From: Helianthus annuus
Taxonomy: Eukaryota; Streptophyta; Magnoliopsida; Asterales; Asteraceae
Assembly (NCBI RefSeq): GCF_002127325.2
Contig: NC_035448.2
Location: 126,268,561-126,332,560, forward strand
DNA: 64,000 nucleotides
Reading direction: 5' to 3'
Shown piece by piece: positions 22,378-35,353 of this stretch (the stretch's first letter is position 1; every line of letters starts with the position of its first letter). Below the pieces are notes generated by a model, which was given only the letters and a program-made list of their open reading frames with translations, ran no database searches and was not told where the DNA came from. The position numbers and the translations under genes were made by a program.

Positions 22378-24022
22378 TGTGCTAAAAGTGGTCTAATTAA
22401 ATTAACTAAATTAAACCCTAAACTAGACGCTCTAAGTTTTAATTTTATAAAGCAGACTCTCTAAAACCTAGACCACACAACCTGCAAGTGTACCAATCAG
22501 TGAAGTATAGCTAGAGTAAGTTCGGGTATCAAACCCACGAGACTCTCTAATTACGTAAAGTAGACTCTATAGACTTGACAGACTGACACGACTTACTTGA
22601 TTTTATATTTTGAGGGGGGTTTTCTAAAAAAATCCTAAATTGCAATTAAATTAAAATTAAATAATTAAAATATAACAAGAACGCGACTTAAACGAGGAAT
22701 GAATTCAGTAATGACGAACAACTACCTAGGTTAGAATCCCAATTGATATCTTTAAATTCTAAACCGTAAGAAAAACCGAACAGGACCCCCGACCCTTCTC
22801 AGGAAGACACTTGTGGAACTCAAAAAGGCTATTAAAATTACCGGTTTATTAGACTCCCCTACGGTTATCTAATTATCTAGAACAGTGCCCTAATGCGACT
22901 AACTACCTCATAGTTGAATGTCTAAGGAAACTAAGGACTTTGATTTAACTCGGTAAGCAAATAATGAGGGGTAAACTAAGGTGATCTTCTTACGAAGAAT
23001 CTAACCCCTAGCAATCTAACACTAAAGACGGACCGACAATCTCTCACCTTACGGATATTAAGATTGATAGAACTTTAAACCCTATTCAAACCTCAATCAC
23101 AGTTCCTACAGAAATCCTGTAGAATTAACCATAAACCAGTCATTAACACACAATCTATGACCTAACTAGCATTCAGACATGGAAGACATCCACAAAACCA
23201 CAAGTGAAACACGTGATGAAATTTGAACAAGACAAAATACGCATACACATTAAATCAAAGAGCCATAGTTTGCTACTTTTCAAGATAACCCATAAAACAC
23301 ATTAACATCTAACAAAAATCCGTACTTTATCAAGAGTTCATCACAACCTAAGTAGTTTAGAAGTTTAGCCGAGCAACAAAGTCTTGGAAATAATAAAACA
23401 AGGTCTAAATACAGAATTCATTGAATAGAAACAAGAAAAATTAGAAAAACAAGAATAATCAAGAAGGTAGAACCCGTAAAGCTTCAAACTTTATTTCCTA
23501 GCTTCCTCCTGATGATTCCCGAGCTCCAGTCCTTGCTAATCAACCTCTGAATTTGTCCAAGCAATTCTCTAGTTGATTAGGGTTTTAATTATGACCTTAA
23601 CAATGTATTTATACCTTTCCAAAGGCCTAAAACCCTAAAAATCACGAATTTCGCTGAAATAATACCTTTTCGCGACCCGCGAGAGTATTGGAACGGGTTT
23701 CGCACCCCGTGGCGCTTCAAATCAGTCGACGGGTCAAATCCAGGCTGTGGCGGGGCGCGATAACCTACCTTAAATCTATCGCGGCCCATGAAAACCTAAA
23801 AGTTTATTTTGCCACTTTTTCATCTCTTGATTATCCGTTCACGTCCCGGTACTTGGTTTTAGCATATTTTAGCTCATTTTACTCTTTTCAACTCCTTTCA
23901 TCAACCAAGACCTGTAAACATAAACGAATCAAAAGTATATACATTCTAACTAAAACCGAAACTAAATTTAATGAAAAATGCACAAACTATACATGATAAA
24001 TAATGTATTTTGCAATACATCA
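22378..24022 (-). repeat. Athila 3' LTR
   Basis: Read on the minus strand it starts TGATGTATTGC at 24022 and ends ...GCACA at 22378 (TG...CA), 1645 bp. A purine-rich stretch with GATAAGTGTGAGGATATT stands just before it on the minus strand, as expected for the PPT region. The second LTR is not in the window, so these ends rest on motif placement and on the abrupt break of Tat-2 integrase. Confidence 0.7.
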
Positions 24023-26179
24023 AATATCCTCACACTTATCTCTTTTTCGTCCCTGAAAAATACTTATGCAAACGGAATCATAATAAAAAATATTCGAGTT
24101 CAAAGATCTAGATTACTTATTAAAATTAAAACTTGTGTTAACCGCAATTGCAAGTATATGTGTCTAATTAAACCCGAACCCGGTTCCAAGCCCTTATCAT
24201 TCAATTTAATTTTCAAGTTTGGTCAATTTACCTAGGGTCTCACACTAAAAGCCGCAGTTTCACCTAATCACACCTCAAGCTCATGAAACAAAAGGAACAG
24301 GTTAATTGACCCTTTCATAACCATTTTATACCAAAATCAAAAGTATTTAACATCAAAATTTCTCTTTTTATCTTTTTTTTTCTTTCCTTTTGAGCACTAG
24401 ATTTTGCATACCTAACCCAGAGGCTGTCTCAACCAGAGTCACCATCCCCAAGAGCGACAACATGAGCGTCGGTAATTTTGCATTTTTTTCTTTTACTTAA
24501 CTTAGAGACAATCTAAATCAGAGTCACTATCCCCAATAAATATTACATAGGCCTCCTTCTTATATCAATCTAGCTCAATTTATTATATTTTTTTCCTTTG
24601 ATAAAAAAATCTAAAAATTTTAGCCTATACGACATTCCTTACACTATTTTGGCGGTTTCGGCATCCTACTTCTCCTAAAAGAGCACCCACTAGCAAACTA
24701 ACAATTAAGGTATATTAATATTAAAGGAACCTAGAAACCGGATCGGGCCTACTCACACATCACAAGCTAGACACAAATTCAACTTTAAACTTATATTATT
24801 ATTATTTGAAACCCGAAAATACCTGATTTTTCTATCATTTTCCGTATTTATTTGCAAACTTCTAAAACAAGGACATTTTCTATTTATCAATTTTTTTTGA
24901 TCTTTTGATTTTTGGATTTTTGGATTTTTGGATTTGTTTTGTATTTTTTTTTCAAATTTTTATGACTCAAACTAACATTAAACAGACTCAAACGATAATT
25001 TCCCATCCCCACACTTAAACTCTACATTGCCCTCAATGTAGGATGGAAACCAACTCAAAAGACTAAAATAAATAAAAAAATAAAAACAAAAGACAGAAGG
25101 GCAAATCGGAAAGGACTTAGCTGGTTCTATAACGCGTAAGCTCCAAAAGTCTCGTCCAATCCAGTTGGATCGTATATCATTTCGTTCGCGATCGGCTCTT
25201 GACACTGACTGGTATACTAGGTAAATGCCTAATATTCAATAAACAACTCCGAACAACACCCGAATGGCGGTTGAGTATGAGTGGTACTTATTCAAACTTG
25301 CATAAAGAAAAACAAACAAAAACCAGCATAATACCGACTCGACACAAAGATTGACTCAAAAACCACTAAGTCGGACTCATGATACAGAAATATGCAGAAA
25401 AACATACCTTGGAGACGAGCAAATGATAACAAACCAACGAATTCGGTAAGTATGTAGCTAATTTAGGCCAAGAAATTATTTTTCACATTTTAATAGGGCC
25501 TCGCGGCCCGCGACAGATATGACCAAGGGTTTTGCGCCCCGCGGCGCTTTGTTTTTTGAACCGGTTCACTTAGAGGCTTTGACGAGGCACGATGAGAACC
25601 ATCAATACTCTCGCGGGGTGCAAAAGGCATGTTTTAACAGAAAGTTTCGTGTTTTTATGAAATTTGTGCCTTAGAAAATTTTTAAACTTTTCCCCAATTC
25701 ATCCCAAAGAATTTCCAAACCCTTTTTAGACATAAACACTTACCTCAAGTGTGAATTCTTCGTATATTCCTGCTTCATGACGGTAATGATTTCCTGCAAA
25801 GAACGACACAAGACGCGAAACACAAACTACCGAAAATACGAAATAGGACTCGAAAACACGACTATGACTCAAAATCTAAAAACTCTACAAATGGGATACC
25901 ACCCTAAGTTCTCAAATACTCAAACACTTACGAAGGATCATGTAGACCCAGCTCACCTCCGTATCCTACTTCACGGGCTCTAGCACTATCAAACCAATTT
26001 CAACTCGACTCTCTCTAAACTTCCTCATACTCCTCACAAACTTCGAACTCACTCTCAAGTGGTTTAAACTTAGCCTCTAACCACTCAACGCATTTCTCTA
26101 ATTCCTCAACCTTTTTACCCGAATGATCCCCACACTTAGGTTCTATCATATCTAACCTAGGATCACTCATTTCATCTCT
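24023..26179 (-). other. Athila 3' non-coding region with deleted pol
   Basis: Between LTR and protease there is no RT, RNase H or integrase signature. A segment at about 25010-25045 (minus: GAGGGCAATGTAGAGTTTAA) resembles the sequence that usually follows pol in this group. GC-rich words near 25500-25625 resemble words in the LTR at 23670-23790. Short near-repeats lie at about 24420-24465 and 24510-24540. Confidence 0.6.
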
Positions 26180-27418
26180 CTATTTCCTCTCACAACCTTC
26201 ACTTTCCCCTACCGATGCCACTTCCTCCACTATAGCACTCGACCCTCTCGTTTTAGTGACCTTGAAAACTACTGATTCCTCACATGCTCTAAGTGTGATA
26301 GTGCCTAAGAAGACATCTATGAGAGCTTTGGCGGTGCACAAGAATTGTCGTCCTAATATAAATGGTACGTTTTCATCGGCTTCCATGTCTAGCACTACAA
26401 AGTCCACCGGGAAGACAAACTTCTCAACATTTACTAGCAAATTCTCTACAATTCCCCGAGGATACTTAACGGTTTTATCTGCTAAAGCGAGGGTCGTACG
26501 AGTGGGTTTTAATTCACCAAGGCCTAGTTTTTCATAAAATGAGTATGGCATCATATTAATACTAGCACCAAGGTCGGCTAATGCATGATTTTGAACATCA
26601 CCACCAAACAAACACGGGATCGTGAAGATACCCGGATCTGTCAGTTTCTCCGGTAGCTTGTTCGTTACCACGGCAGAAAATTTGGCATTTAATGGGACAT
26701 TTGAAAGCTCTTCTAACTTATCTTTCCCTTTCAGGAGATCCTTTAAAAACTTAACATACTTGGGCATATGCTTTAGAGCTTCGATAATTGGTAGATTGAT
26801 CTTAAGTTGTTTGAACATATCTAAGAAATGCCTGTATTCTCTAGTATATTTTTTATTCTTAACATGCTCAGGATACGGAATACGAGAATGATCAATCTCA
26901 GGGCTCGATTTAAATAGCTCAACCAGCTTTCTATCAACCTTTTCTAACACGGGTTTCTCTTGCTCTAAACCCTCATTCACTGGCTCTTCTACCCTTACCC
27001 GGACAGGTGGTCTCTCAATCTCCCCTAGCTCTAGACCCGACCTAGTGGTTATGACTTTCACGTGATGATTTGTTGGGTTGGATTGAGTGTTACCCGAGAA
27101 CTGACCCGATGGTCATTCTTGCGACTGTCGGGCAATGTCACATACGGACAGCTGAAGATCTAAGAGTGGGATTGCTGATTCTTCAAAAGAAGATCATGCT
27201 CCGCTAGCGTTTTCTGTGTGACATGGTCCTTAACAACTAATTGAGAAAGAATTTCCTCAATTCTATCTAAACTACTACCCGAACCCCCACTACCAGACTG
27301 ACCCTGCTGACCTGAACCTCCACTAGCAAACTGACCCCCTTGATTTGAACCCCCAAACTGACCCTGCCCCTATTTTGATTCGATTGAAAACTAGGAGGAT
27401 TACCGGAAGATCGCCAAT

Positions 27419-27421
27419 TAT

Positions 27422-27505
<84 letters not shown>
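27419..27505. repeat. Trinucleotide microsatellite (TAC)n-(TAT)n
   Basis: On the gag coding strand this gives poly-Asn followed by poly-Ser. It lies in a low-complexity linker of Athila gag, where length changes would be tolerated. Confidence 0.9.
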
Positions 27506-27506
<1 letters not shown>

Positions 27507-27595
27507 ATTAAATAAGCTCGTGGGACCCTGATTTTGACCGGTAATGTATTCTACATGTTCCCTAGTAAGCATAGGCCACTTTATCGTACCATGAA

Positions 27596-27622
27596 CCCCC
27601 CCCCCCCGCGCGCGCGCGCGCG
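27596..27622. repeat. C tract plus (CG)n
   Basis: Ten or so Cs are followed by alternating CG for about 18 bp. Alternating CG can adopt Z-DNA and is unusual in a plant repeat, where methylated CpG normally decays. Confidence 0.85.
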
Positions 27623-28386
27623 ACAAACCTCACACTTATCTACTTTATTCTTAAGCTCTTGGATCTCTTTGCTCACGTCTCTCTTGAAATTTTCCAAAGT
27701 AGCAGCCACCGTAGTCTCCAAGCTAACTTAGTGTCCACCTCTCATAGTGGAGGATGGACTAGGTGCAGGATTGGAATTCCTTTTTGAAGACTATTGTTGG
27801 TACTCAGATTGGGCAAAGATCTCGAACAAGTCATTGCATTCAGCCACCGTTTTCTTTCCCATAAAGTGGCCTCATGCAGAGGTATCGAACCGTGCCTTTG
27901 TGTCATAAGTGAGCCCATTGCAGAATTTCTCTACAAGGGCCCAATTGGAAAGGCCATGCTGGGAGCATCAGGACAAGTGGTTTTGGAATCTTTCCCATGC
28001 AAAGTAGTAGGGCTCATCAGGCTCCATCTGGACCGAACGGATCTGATCACGAAGGCGAGATGATTTTGCGGGTGGAAAATATTTAGCTAGAAAGCATCTC
28101 GAAGGGTGGCCCATGTGGTGAAAGTACAAGCCGGCTGTGAATCGAGCCAAGTGGCGGCCCTACCGGCAAGTGAGAACAGGAAAACCTGAAGAAACCGGCC
28201 TTCGATCAAAAAAGTGCTACAAATTCGGGTCAGCCGGTTTATGTGGGCGGGGACATCCTCTTCATCACGACCGTGGAATTAGCACGAGTTCGTGATAGCA
28301 GTCATGATGTAAGAGGGGATCTGCCAGGATTTGTCATTATTAATGACAGGAAGAGTGATGGGCGAGTTCACACCAGTGAAACCGGT

Positions 28387-28798
28387 TGTTAGTGCATTTT
28401 GTCTGTAGCTTCCGTCTGTATCGAGTCTATATATTTTGTCCTGTATGTGTCGTTGTATATTTGTATATGTATGTATTTTGTATGTAGACAAAACAGGGAA
28501 CGACACGTTAACTGTCAAGTCTCATCCGATCGGATGACACCAACACTTCCTTGGTTTACCTCTAAATAGTGGAGTAGGGTCATTTGTCGAGAACCTTTTT
28601 GCCTGATTGTCATAGCGAAGCTCTGTCCGATTGTCATCTGGAACTCTTGTATTTTCACATTCTCTTAATGAAATTGGACATGTTAAGCGTTGATATCGTT
28701 GTTGGTGATTCTCTGACGATGCCGAGGGATTCCGCACCTCATCATTGATCGATTCTACCACGTTCTTCTACTAGAACCATTCCTGCGTTGCACTCGCA
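28387..28798 (+). repeat. SIRE Copia 5' LTR
   Basis: It runs from TGTTAGTGC to CTCGCA (412 bp), directly before an initiator-Met type PBS. A TATATATT box lies at 28428-28435, leaving a very short U3. One perfect ATCCGATCGGAT palindrome is at 28524-28535. The left boundary rests on the TG and on the end of Athila gag, since no partner LTR exists here. Confidence 0.65.
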
Positions 28799-29395
28799 AG
28801 TGGTATCAGAGCCATAGGAGGTCGGATCGGAGATAACTACACCGATTTCACAGAGATTTGAGCTGTTTTTAGTTGTTTTCAGTCAAATCTCACCGGAGAT
28901 TCCGACAATTTCATCATCTTCTTCTACATTTCTTGTTGTTTTACATACTTTCACACCTAGAAATCAGAAAGACTCAGAATTGACCTAGCTTTTACGGACA
29001 AAACTGACTAAAATTGGTATCAAACTGATCGGAATTCATCATAGTATAATCCTACAAAGTTTCAATCCAAAATTCGGACTAAAACACCTTTAAATTGATC
29101 AAAAACCATGAGCTGTTCTTTGTGCATGATGACGTTACTCATCCGATCGGATTGCACTAGATATTGTTCTTGTTTCATTGCTGACGTCATAACTCATTCG
29201 ATCGGATCGACATCCGATCGGATAAGTTTTGTGGTTTAGTGCTTTAAAGGTTCAAGTGTTACATTTTACGAACGACCATCCGATCGGATAGCCATTCGAC
29301 ACTTGTGCCATCAGTTACTTGGCATTTGTTTCACTATTCACTTGTGTCATCCGATCGAACTGCCATTCGATCAGACGACCATCCGATCCAAGTGT
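28524..29395 (+). repeat. Palindrome cluster ATCCGATCGGAT, upstream group
   Basis: Perfect 12-bp copies lie at 28524, 29141, 29212 and 29278, with several imperfect ones to 29395 (CATTCGATCGGATC, CATCCGATCG-A, ACCATCCGATCC). They run from the LTR through the gag leader. A matching cluster occurs at 55605-56640 ahead of the 3' ORF. Confidence 0.9.
28801..28813 (+). other. Primer binding site (initiator Met tRNA)
   Basis: TGGTATCAGAGCC, the standard plant Copia PBS, lies two bases after the LTR. Confidence 0.9.
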
Positions 29396-29442
29396 TTTAC
29401 TTTTGAAATTTGACTAAGTGTTGATTTTTCAGGATTTCAAAG

Positions 29443-32077
29443 ATGGGAGACGAGTTATTGAACCCGTTCAAGGATATTTTCGCGTATAACACAGGAGATA
29501 CATCCACAAACACAAATACCAACATGAACGAGAAGAATGCTTCAAAGGCAATTGCAGACACACTCAGCGTTGATAATGCCTATGGGACATACAACAAACC
29601 ACCGAAGTTGATGGCAATCGAGGATTACAACATATGGGCTAATAGGTTCGATGGATGGTTAAAGGCATTCGCGTACAATAGCTGGAGGTGCATGAAAAAT
29701 GGTTTCACGCCTACAAGACATGATCATGAAAATTTGGTTGATAATGCACAGGAAATGTTTATAGATGAACATAATTGTATTGCCCTACTTCATCAATCAG
29801 TCTGAGATGACATTATATCTTTGATTGACTATGTTAATTCAAAAGATTTATGGGCTAAACTGGAAAAGAAATGTGTTGGGGGTGAGGAAATTGTGAAAAA
29901 CAAGGAAAAACTGTTGAAAAAGGAATTCGATTTATTCACTTGTATGAAAAACGAGAGTGTACCACAGATGATCGAAAGGTTTTGTCATCTGAAGGCAGAA
30001 CAGTTCAGATATGGGATCACAATAGACAAAGATGAGATGGTTGACAAAATGTTTGAAACTCTGCCAGATGAGCAAGACTGGCAATATTTCGGTCTGGTGC
30101 TGAAAAATACCAAACCAATGGCAGATATGACAATTGATTGGTTGATTAAGAGACTCGAAAGTCATGAATTGGAGATAAAGAAGATGAACAAAGTGAACAA
30201 CATGGCATATCAACAGAACGTTAATCTCTACTATCGGGGCAGTATGATTCCAAATGTCACTTCTCCAAAACTGCTTTTACTGCGGAAAGTTCAAACACTG
30301 TGACTCAAGAAAAGAACAACAGTAGTACTTTGCCAAACAGTGCTTAACATGGATCTGGTTCTTCTTCATCTGCTTCATACAATCAGCAAACACAAAATGC
30401 TCCTAAGAATGTTTTTCAATGCAACATTGCTGTTAATTTGAACAACGCTCAGAATTTCAACGAGGAAATAGCAAAACAGCAAATGATATTCCTTGCTTCT
30501 ATTCTGGATTCGTACGAAAGTCTGGTAGCTGGAAAGATCGGAAACATAAATCTTACAAAAGAAGACTACAACCAGATAGATCCTGAGGAGATGGAGTTGA
30601 TTGATATTCGTTGGTTCATGGCGAGTGTGATCCGCAGAGCATAACGATTCATGGAGATCACAGGGAGAAATTATATTGGAGGTCCTTCGACAAAACTCGG
30701 TTTTGATAAAACCAAGGTGACGTGCTTCAAGTGTAAGCAAAAGGGGCACTTCAAGCGTGAATATAGAAACTCTGCAGCAGATGAAACAGCTAATCCTTTT
30801 CATGATGATTACTACAAGAAAGTTGTTTATCATCGAAACCGTGCAGAGCCACCGAGAATGAAATAGATTGAGGAAACTCCAAAAGAAAACTCCAGAGCTT
30901 TAGCTGTGATTCAGGATGATGAAGGTGTTGATTGGAGTGAATTTTTGCCAGATGAGGACGCAATTGGTTTTGCATTTATGGCAACAACTGAACAAACAGA
31001 AGAAGAGACAACATACATCCGTCGAAAAATTATGGCACAACTTATGAAACAAAAGATCTACGAAGCTTGGAAAGAAGCCAAAAAGGCAAGAAGATGGGAT
31101 CCGGATCGTGAATGTTACTTAGATCCAAAAGGCAACATCTGTGTGGAACCATCAACAGTTGATGTCGAAACTCTCATAAAATCAATATCGGAAACTGAAG
31201 AATAGAACAAGATCGACGCTGCAAAGAAAGCCGAAAAAGAAAGGCTAGAGTCAAAGAAGGTAGACGAAGGGATCATCGACACTACTAAAGAAATGACAGT
31301 AGAAAATCTGACAAAAATGGCCGACCAAGTTCTTATGGCAAAAGCACTTGAGGTAGATTCCAAGTCTGCTTCTAGTTCTAAGTCATCAAGCAAGGTCAGT
31401 AGTAGTGGTTCAAACAATGAATCAGGTAAGACTGATTGTGCTAAAACAGAAAGTGTTTGCAGAAATTACACGAGAGAGTGCAAAGTCTGCAGCACACATG
31501 CGTATCTCTCAAACAAAAGAATCCAGGATCTGGTTAAAGCTTCAAGTGAAAGAATCAAAGAATTAATCGAAAAGATTGAAAAAGATAAATGTGATGTTGA
31601 ACGTTTTCAGAAAGAAAATGAAAAATTAATTCTTGAAAACAGAACAATTTCAGAAAATTTTGAAAAGTTAAAAAGAACGGTAAAAGATTCTGATGAACGA
31701 AATGGTAAAACTTACAAAGAAAACATGCATTTATTGGGAACTCTTCAAGCGAAAGAAAAATAGATAAACCAGCAACTGAATGAGATTGCAAGTCTTAAGC
31801 TTCACTTCCAAGAAGCTAAGATTGAAAACGAGAGAATAAATCTGAAGCTTAGCAGCTATAACTCTGCCAGTTTTGTTCTTCAACATATCGTTCCAAAACC
31901 AATTGGGAAGAACAAAGCTGGTGAGGACGTTTACTCAGATGGAACCGGGGTAGGTTATCATCAAGTTCCACCACCAGTGCTTAACAATTTCTCAAAGAAG
32001 AAATCTGGGTTGGATAACGAATTTGAAACAAGTGAGAAAACCGATGTTGAAAAACTTCCGGAAACAATTGATGTCAC
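29443..32077 (+). pseudogene. gag: SIRE Copia gag
   Basis: ATG 29443 opens a Copia gag (PPKLMAIEDYNIWANRFDGWL). A TTTTTCAG site stands 11 bases before it, so the leader may be spliced. A TGA at about 29803 and a frame change near 30240 break it. The CCHC knuckle at about 30720 reads CFKCKQKGHFKREY: the fourth ligand Cys is Tyr. TAG or TAA stops follow at 30865, 31203 and 31761. A Lys/Glu-rich coiled-coil region (about 31500-31760) precedes the insertion at 32078. The C-terminal gag resumes at 40727. Confidence 0.87.
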
Positions 32078-33930
32078 AATAACACCCCAAAACCCGAATG
32101 TTTATAATTGTCATGTGTTCTTATATGATTTAGCATGAAATAAACGACTAGGTTATTTAACCTAGTTAAGTAATGCCCCAAAAACTCGAATTACTAAATT
32201 TGCTAGTGAGACCCCCATGTTTAATAAAATAGAATGTAGTAACTAGGTTATTATACCTAGTCAAAAGTTTAGCAAAGCAAACAAGGGAACAAACTTGAGG
32301 GACCATATATGAACAAGGGGAAAAGTTATGTTTTAATAAAAAAAATCATAACACACAACACACATACATCGTGTGTGTGTGTGTGCGTGGAATGCTCTGG
32401 AGAAGAACAAAGGGGTGTAAACCCTAGTTCTTAAAGAAGTTCCAAATTGAAGGTTGAATCGAAGCTCAAAATCATGAATAAACACGGATTAATGCTCACC
32501 ATCACAAGAGGATCAAAATGTATGTCTCAAAACTAAGATTGGTGATCTTGTATGAAATGGGTTATGTCTTAATCCATGAATAGGGATGAAATTGAGCATG
32601 AGAATGTATTAGTATCATGATATGGAGCATAGATTACACATGGTTTACGTTAATTAGATGATTCGAGTTGGAACCCACATGTAGTAGTGAAGATGATGAT
32701 ATGGATAATCATGCATGTTTAATTGTTGTATAAAGTTTATGTATGATGTAGTATGTAAAGAGTGATAGTTACTTAATTTGGGCATATTATGAGGATTATA
32801 TGATTCTAAGTGGAACTTGATGATCTTGACATGAACTTGTAATATTATGCATGAATTAGTTGTATATTGTGCATTAAATGGTGTACGCACACCAAGTGTT
32901 TGATGAAATGCCTAAGTGAAGTTAGGACGTGAGATTGTAGGAAACGGCTTGACATATATGAATGGAATATGATAATGATATGACTAGTAGTTTACTAACT
33001 TGAAGAATGTGCTCTAGATGGAACTCGTATAAGAATTCGGGTTGAATATATGCGTGAGTCAAGTTTATGCATTTGGAGCTTGTGTGACGAGTATATGACT
33101 AGGTAATTATGTAGTGGGTTGTGTCACACAACATTTTGTATGAAATAAATGTCACGTCATTAATATAAGCTGCCCCATTAAGAAGGATACATGTTCATAA
33201 GTTGAAAGTATGTAAATAGGTCATTTGACTTCTTGAAGGTCAATAATGAATGTATAGCGTGATTAGCCTTTCGGACATGATTATAATAGTAGAAAAGTCA
33301 TGTGTATCGTAGTAGATGATCTATGTGTCGTAAATGATGATAATTGAGTTGTATGAATATGGGCCAATGCGACTCTTAGTCTATGCTTTGTGTATGTGGT
33401 ATTCGGGTAATATAAAGTCAAGTAATGTATGAATGGAAGGAAACGAATATTAGTATGAATGAGCAAATATGCTAATCATAATGTGATTGTGATGACATGA
33501 AAGGATAGGAATCACATTAGCATGGACTCAAGAACGGAAGGTTAACGGGTCAAGCGGAGGCGAGGAATCAAGCATGAACACTAACGCTTAAGGTAAGTGA
33601 CTTCCGACTCACTTCTTAGTATACATAAGGACTTTCTTGTTTGTAAATGAAGGGAAGCTATGTATGGTATGAAATGATTGAAAGTATTAAGGTAAGTATT
33701 GATATAGATAGTCGAAGGCAGTTTGTGGACCAAACGGGCCGGATAAATAAGAATAAGTGAGGTAACGGTAATAAAACTGGTAATGATTAAGGACCCGGGG
33801 TAAGGATTCTTAGTCTAATACGTAAGGAATTGTTTTACGGATGTTTAGGAACAGGTTTCAAGTGAAACGGATGCAAAACAAACGAGTTATGCGAGTTTTA
33901 GTATTAAATTGGGGAGCTGAACTGGGCATC

Positions 33931-34062
33931 ACCGTAGCTTACGGTGCCCACCGTAAGCTATGGTGGGAGCTAGGTTCCTCTTTCTGCCGTAAGACAGTAT
34001 AGAACTACCGTGAAGCTTTTGGGGCCACCGTAAGCTACGGTAGCCACCGTAGCTTACGGTGG
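33931..34062 (+). repeat. Nested palindromes in LTR
   Basis: ACCGTAGCTTACGGT-type palindromes occur four times. The pair at 34025-34040 and 34047-34062 forms a 16-bp perfect stem with a 6-base loop. The pair at 33931-33964 forms a similar stem with one mismatch. The same array is in the 3' LTR at 39308-39439. Confidence 0.92.
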
Positions 34063-34375
34063 AGGTCAGGTAGAAATGTAAAGTTTGTGGATTTCTTTGT
34101 TTTTCCTTCGAATTCGGACCCCGTGGACCCATTCCAAGCCTTGTTAAGTCCTTATAATGTTCCTCAACCCTACCGAAAGGCTTGGTAGGTTACGGATGAG
34201 TTTGGAACTCATTCTTAAGATCCGAAACATACCCGAAGGGCATTTAGAAAGCATTTATGACATGTGGGAAAGATCGGGTTATGGGAGCGAGTATGCGGGG
34301 TAATGAACTAAGTATGTGGGCATGTATGTATTGATTTAACTTCTTCCCAATATGCTTAAGCTAATAAGTAATCAT

Positions 34376-34835
34376 GAATACGAGTCAGTATGTATGTACG
34401 AATGTGTTTATGTAATTATGTAGGTACGTGTACGTCTGAGTGAAAGTGTGCACGTGTGTAGTTATGATCCTTTTATGAAGGTATGTTTGTATGTAGTTAA
34501 GTATGTATGTATGTATGTGAGAAGGTATGTTTGTATGTATGTATGTACATGAGTATGTATGTTGTATGTAGTTATGTATGTACGTATGTATGCGAGAAGG
34601 TATGTTTGTATGTATGTATGTGAGTATGTATATTGTATGTAGTTATGTATGTACATATGTATGCGAGAAGGTGTGTTTATACGTAGTTATGTATGTATGT
34701 ATGTATGTGAGAATGTATGTTGTATGTAGTTATGTATGTACGTATGTATGCGAGAAGGTATGTTTATACGTAGTTATGTATGTATGTTTGTTATGTGAGT
34801 AGGAATGTATGTACACAGTCATGTATGTATTGCAT
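34376..34835 (+). repeat. GTAT tetranucleotide microsatellite
   Basis: Interrupted (GTAT)n with higher-order copies of a segment containing GCGAGAAGGTATGTTT. The copy in the other LTR is at about 39763-40215 and differs in repeat number. Confidence 0.92.
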
Positions 34836-35340
34836 ACGTGGTTTCAATACACTTAAGTATTGACGTTATTAACAGTGTGCCTCGAGAATGAATGTAGCGT
34901 AGGTACTATATTGAAGTTTCGTCAAGGATTAGACACCCGAATGGAATGAATAATTCTAGAAGGATGATGTGATGGAAAGTAAATGTGGATAGAACGTAAC
35001 GAGGTTACATGATTAAGAATCTCGCTCGTATATAACGTGTACTAATGTTGTGAATATATGTGGTGGGTGCAGGTTGTACAAATCACAGATTATCACCAAG
35101 AGGTGTAGCGATCAAAGACCGAGTCACGAGATAGATTGTACGGGAATGTTTGATTATGTAAAATGATAGTTATAAGTTATGCTTTTAATATGTAAAAGAG
35201 TACAAAAGATGCATATATTGTAAGAAGGTATTTCATAATGAACTTGCAAGTAGGTCAAAACGTTTTTTTAATGAAAGAAATTTTTATGGTACGAATTTCC
35301 GCCGCGTCTTTCCATTAAAGCGTGTTAGGGTCTTACAAGT

Positions 35341-35353
35341 TGGTATCAGAGCC
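35341..35353 (+). other. LARD-like PBS (initiator Met tRNA)
   Basis: TGGTATCAGAGCC lies three bases after the 5' LTR end. Confidence 0.92.

Larger units (their letters stand above)
22378..28386 (-). mobile_element. Athila-lineage Ty3/gypsy element, internally deleted and truncated
   Basis: A minus-strand element. Its 3' LTR is 22378-24022, followed (toward higher coordinates) by non-coding sequence and a gag-protease frame that is cut at 28386 by the SIRE Copia. No RT or integrase motif is present between LTR and protease (only about 2.2 kb), so pol was lost by internal deletion. The 5' LTR is absent because of the deletion at 57039. Confidence 0.82.
26180..28386 (-). pseudogene. Athila gag and protease
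   Basis: Read from 28386 downward. The gag core (VNSPITLPVINNDKSWQIPS, RDEEDVPAHINRLTRIC, FSLAGRAATWLDSQPACTF, SSRLRDQIRSVQMEPDEPYY) is typical of Athila. A linker follows in which microsatellites encode runs of Asn and Ser, then an open frame 27061-26180 with a protease motif ALADLGASINMMPYSFYEKL (about 26590-26530). The frame is broken by stops near 28275 and 28165 and by shifts between 27990 and 27630. The gag N-terminus is lost to the Copia insertion at 28387. Confidence 0.87.
32078..35337 (+). repeat. LARD-like 5' LTR
   Basis: Same sequence as 37457-40726 apart from a few dozen differences. The first two bases read AA where the partner has TG. It contains paired palindromes (33931-33964 and 34025-34062) and a long GTAT microsatellite (34376-34835). 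It has no coding region; reading frames in the GTAT tract are by-products of the repeat. Confidence 0.93.

Noticed and set aside
26256..26891. Plus-strand ORFs at 26256 and 26622
   Set aside because: Mirror frames of the well-supported minus-strand Athila protease ORF.
32654..33466. Minus-strand ORFs found identically at 38031-38843
   Set aside because: They lie in the paired LTRs, are low in complexity and have no recognisable domain.
34462..34802. ORFs rich in Tyr, Val and Cys or in Thr, Tyr and His (also 39955-40191)
   Set aside because: Translations of the GTAT microsatellite, duplicated in both LTRs.
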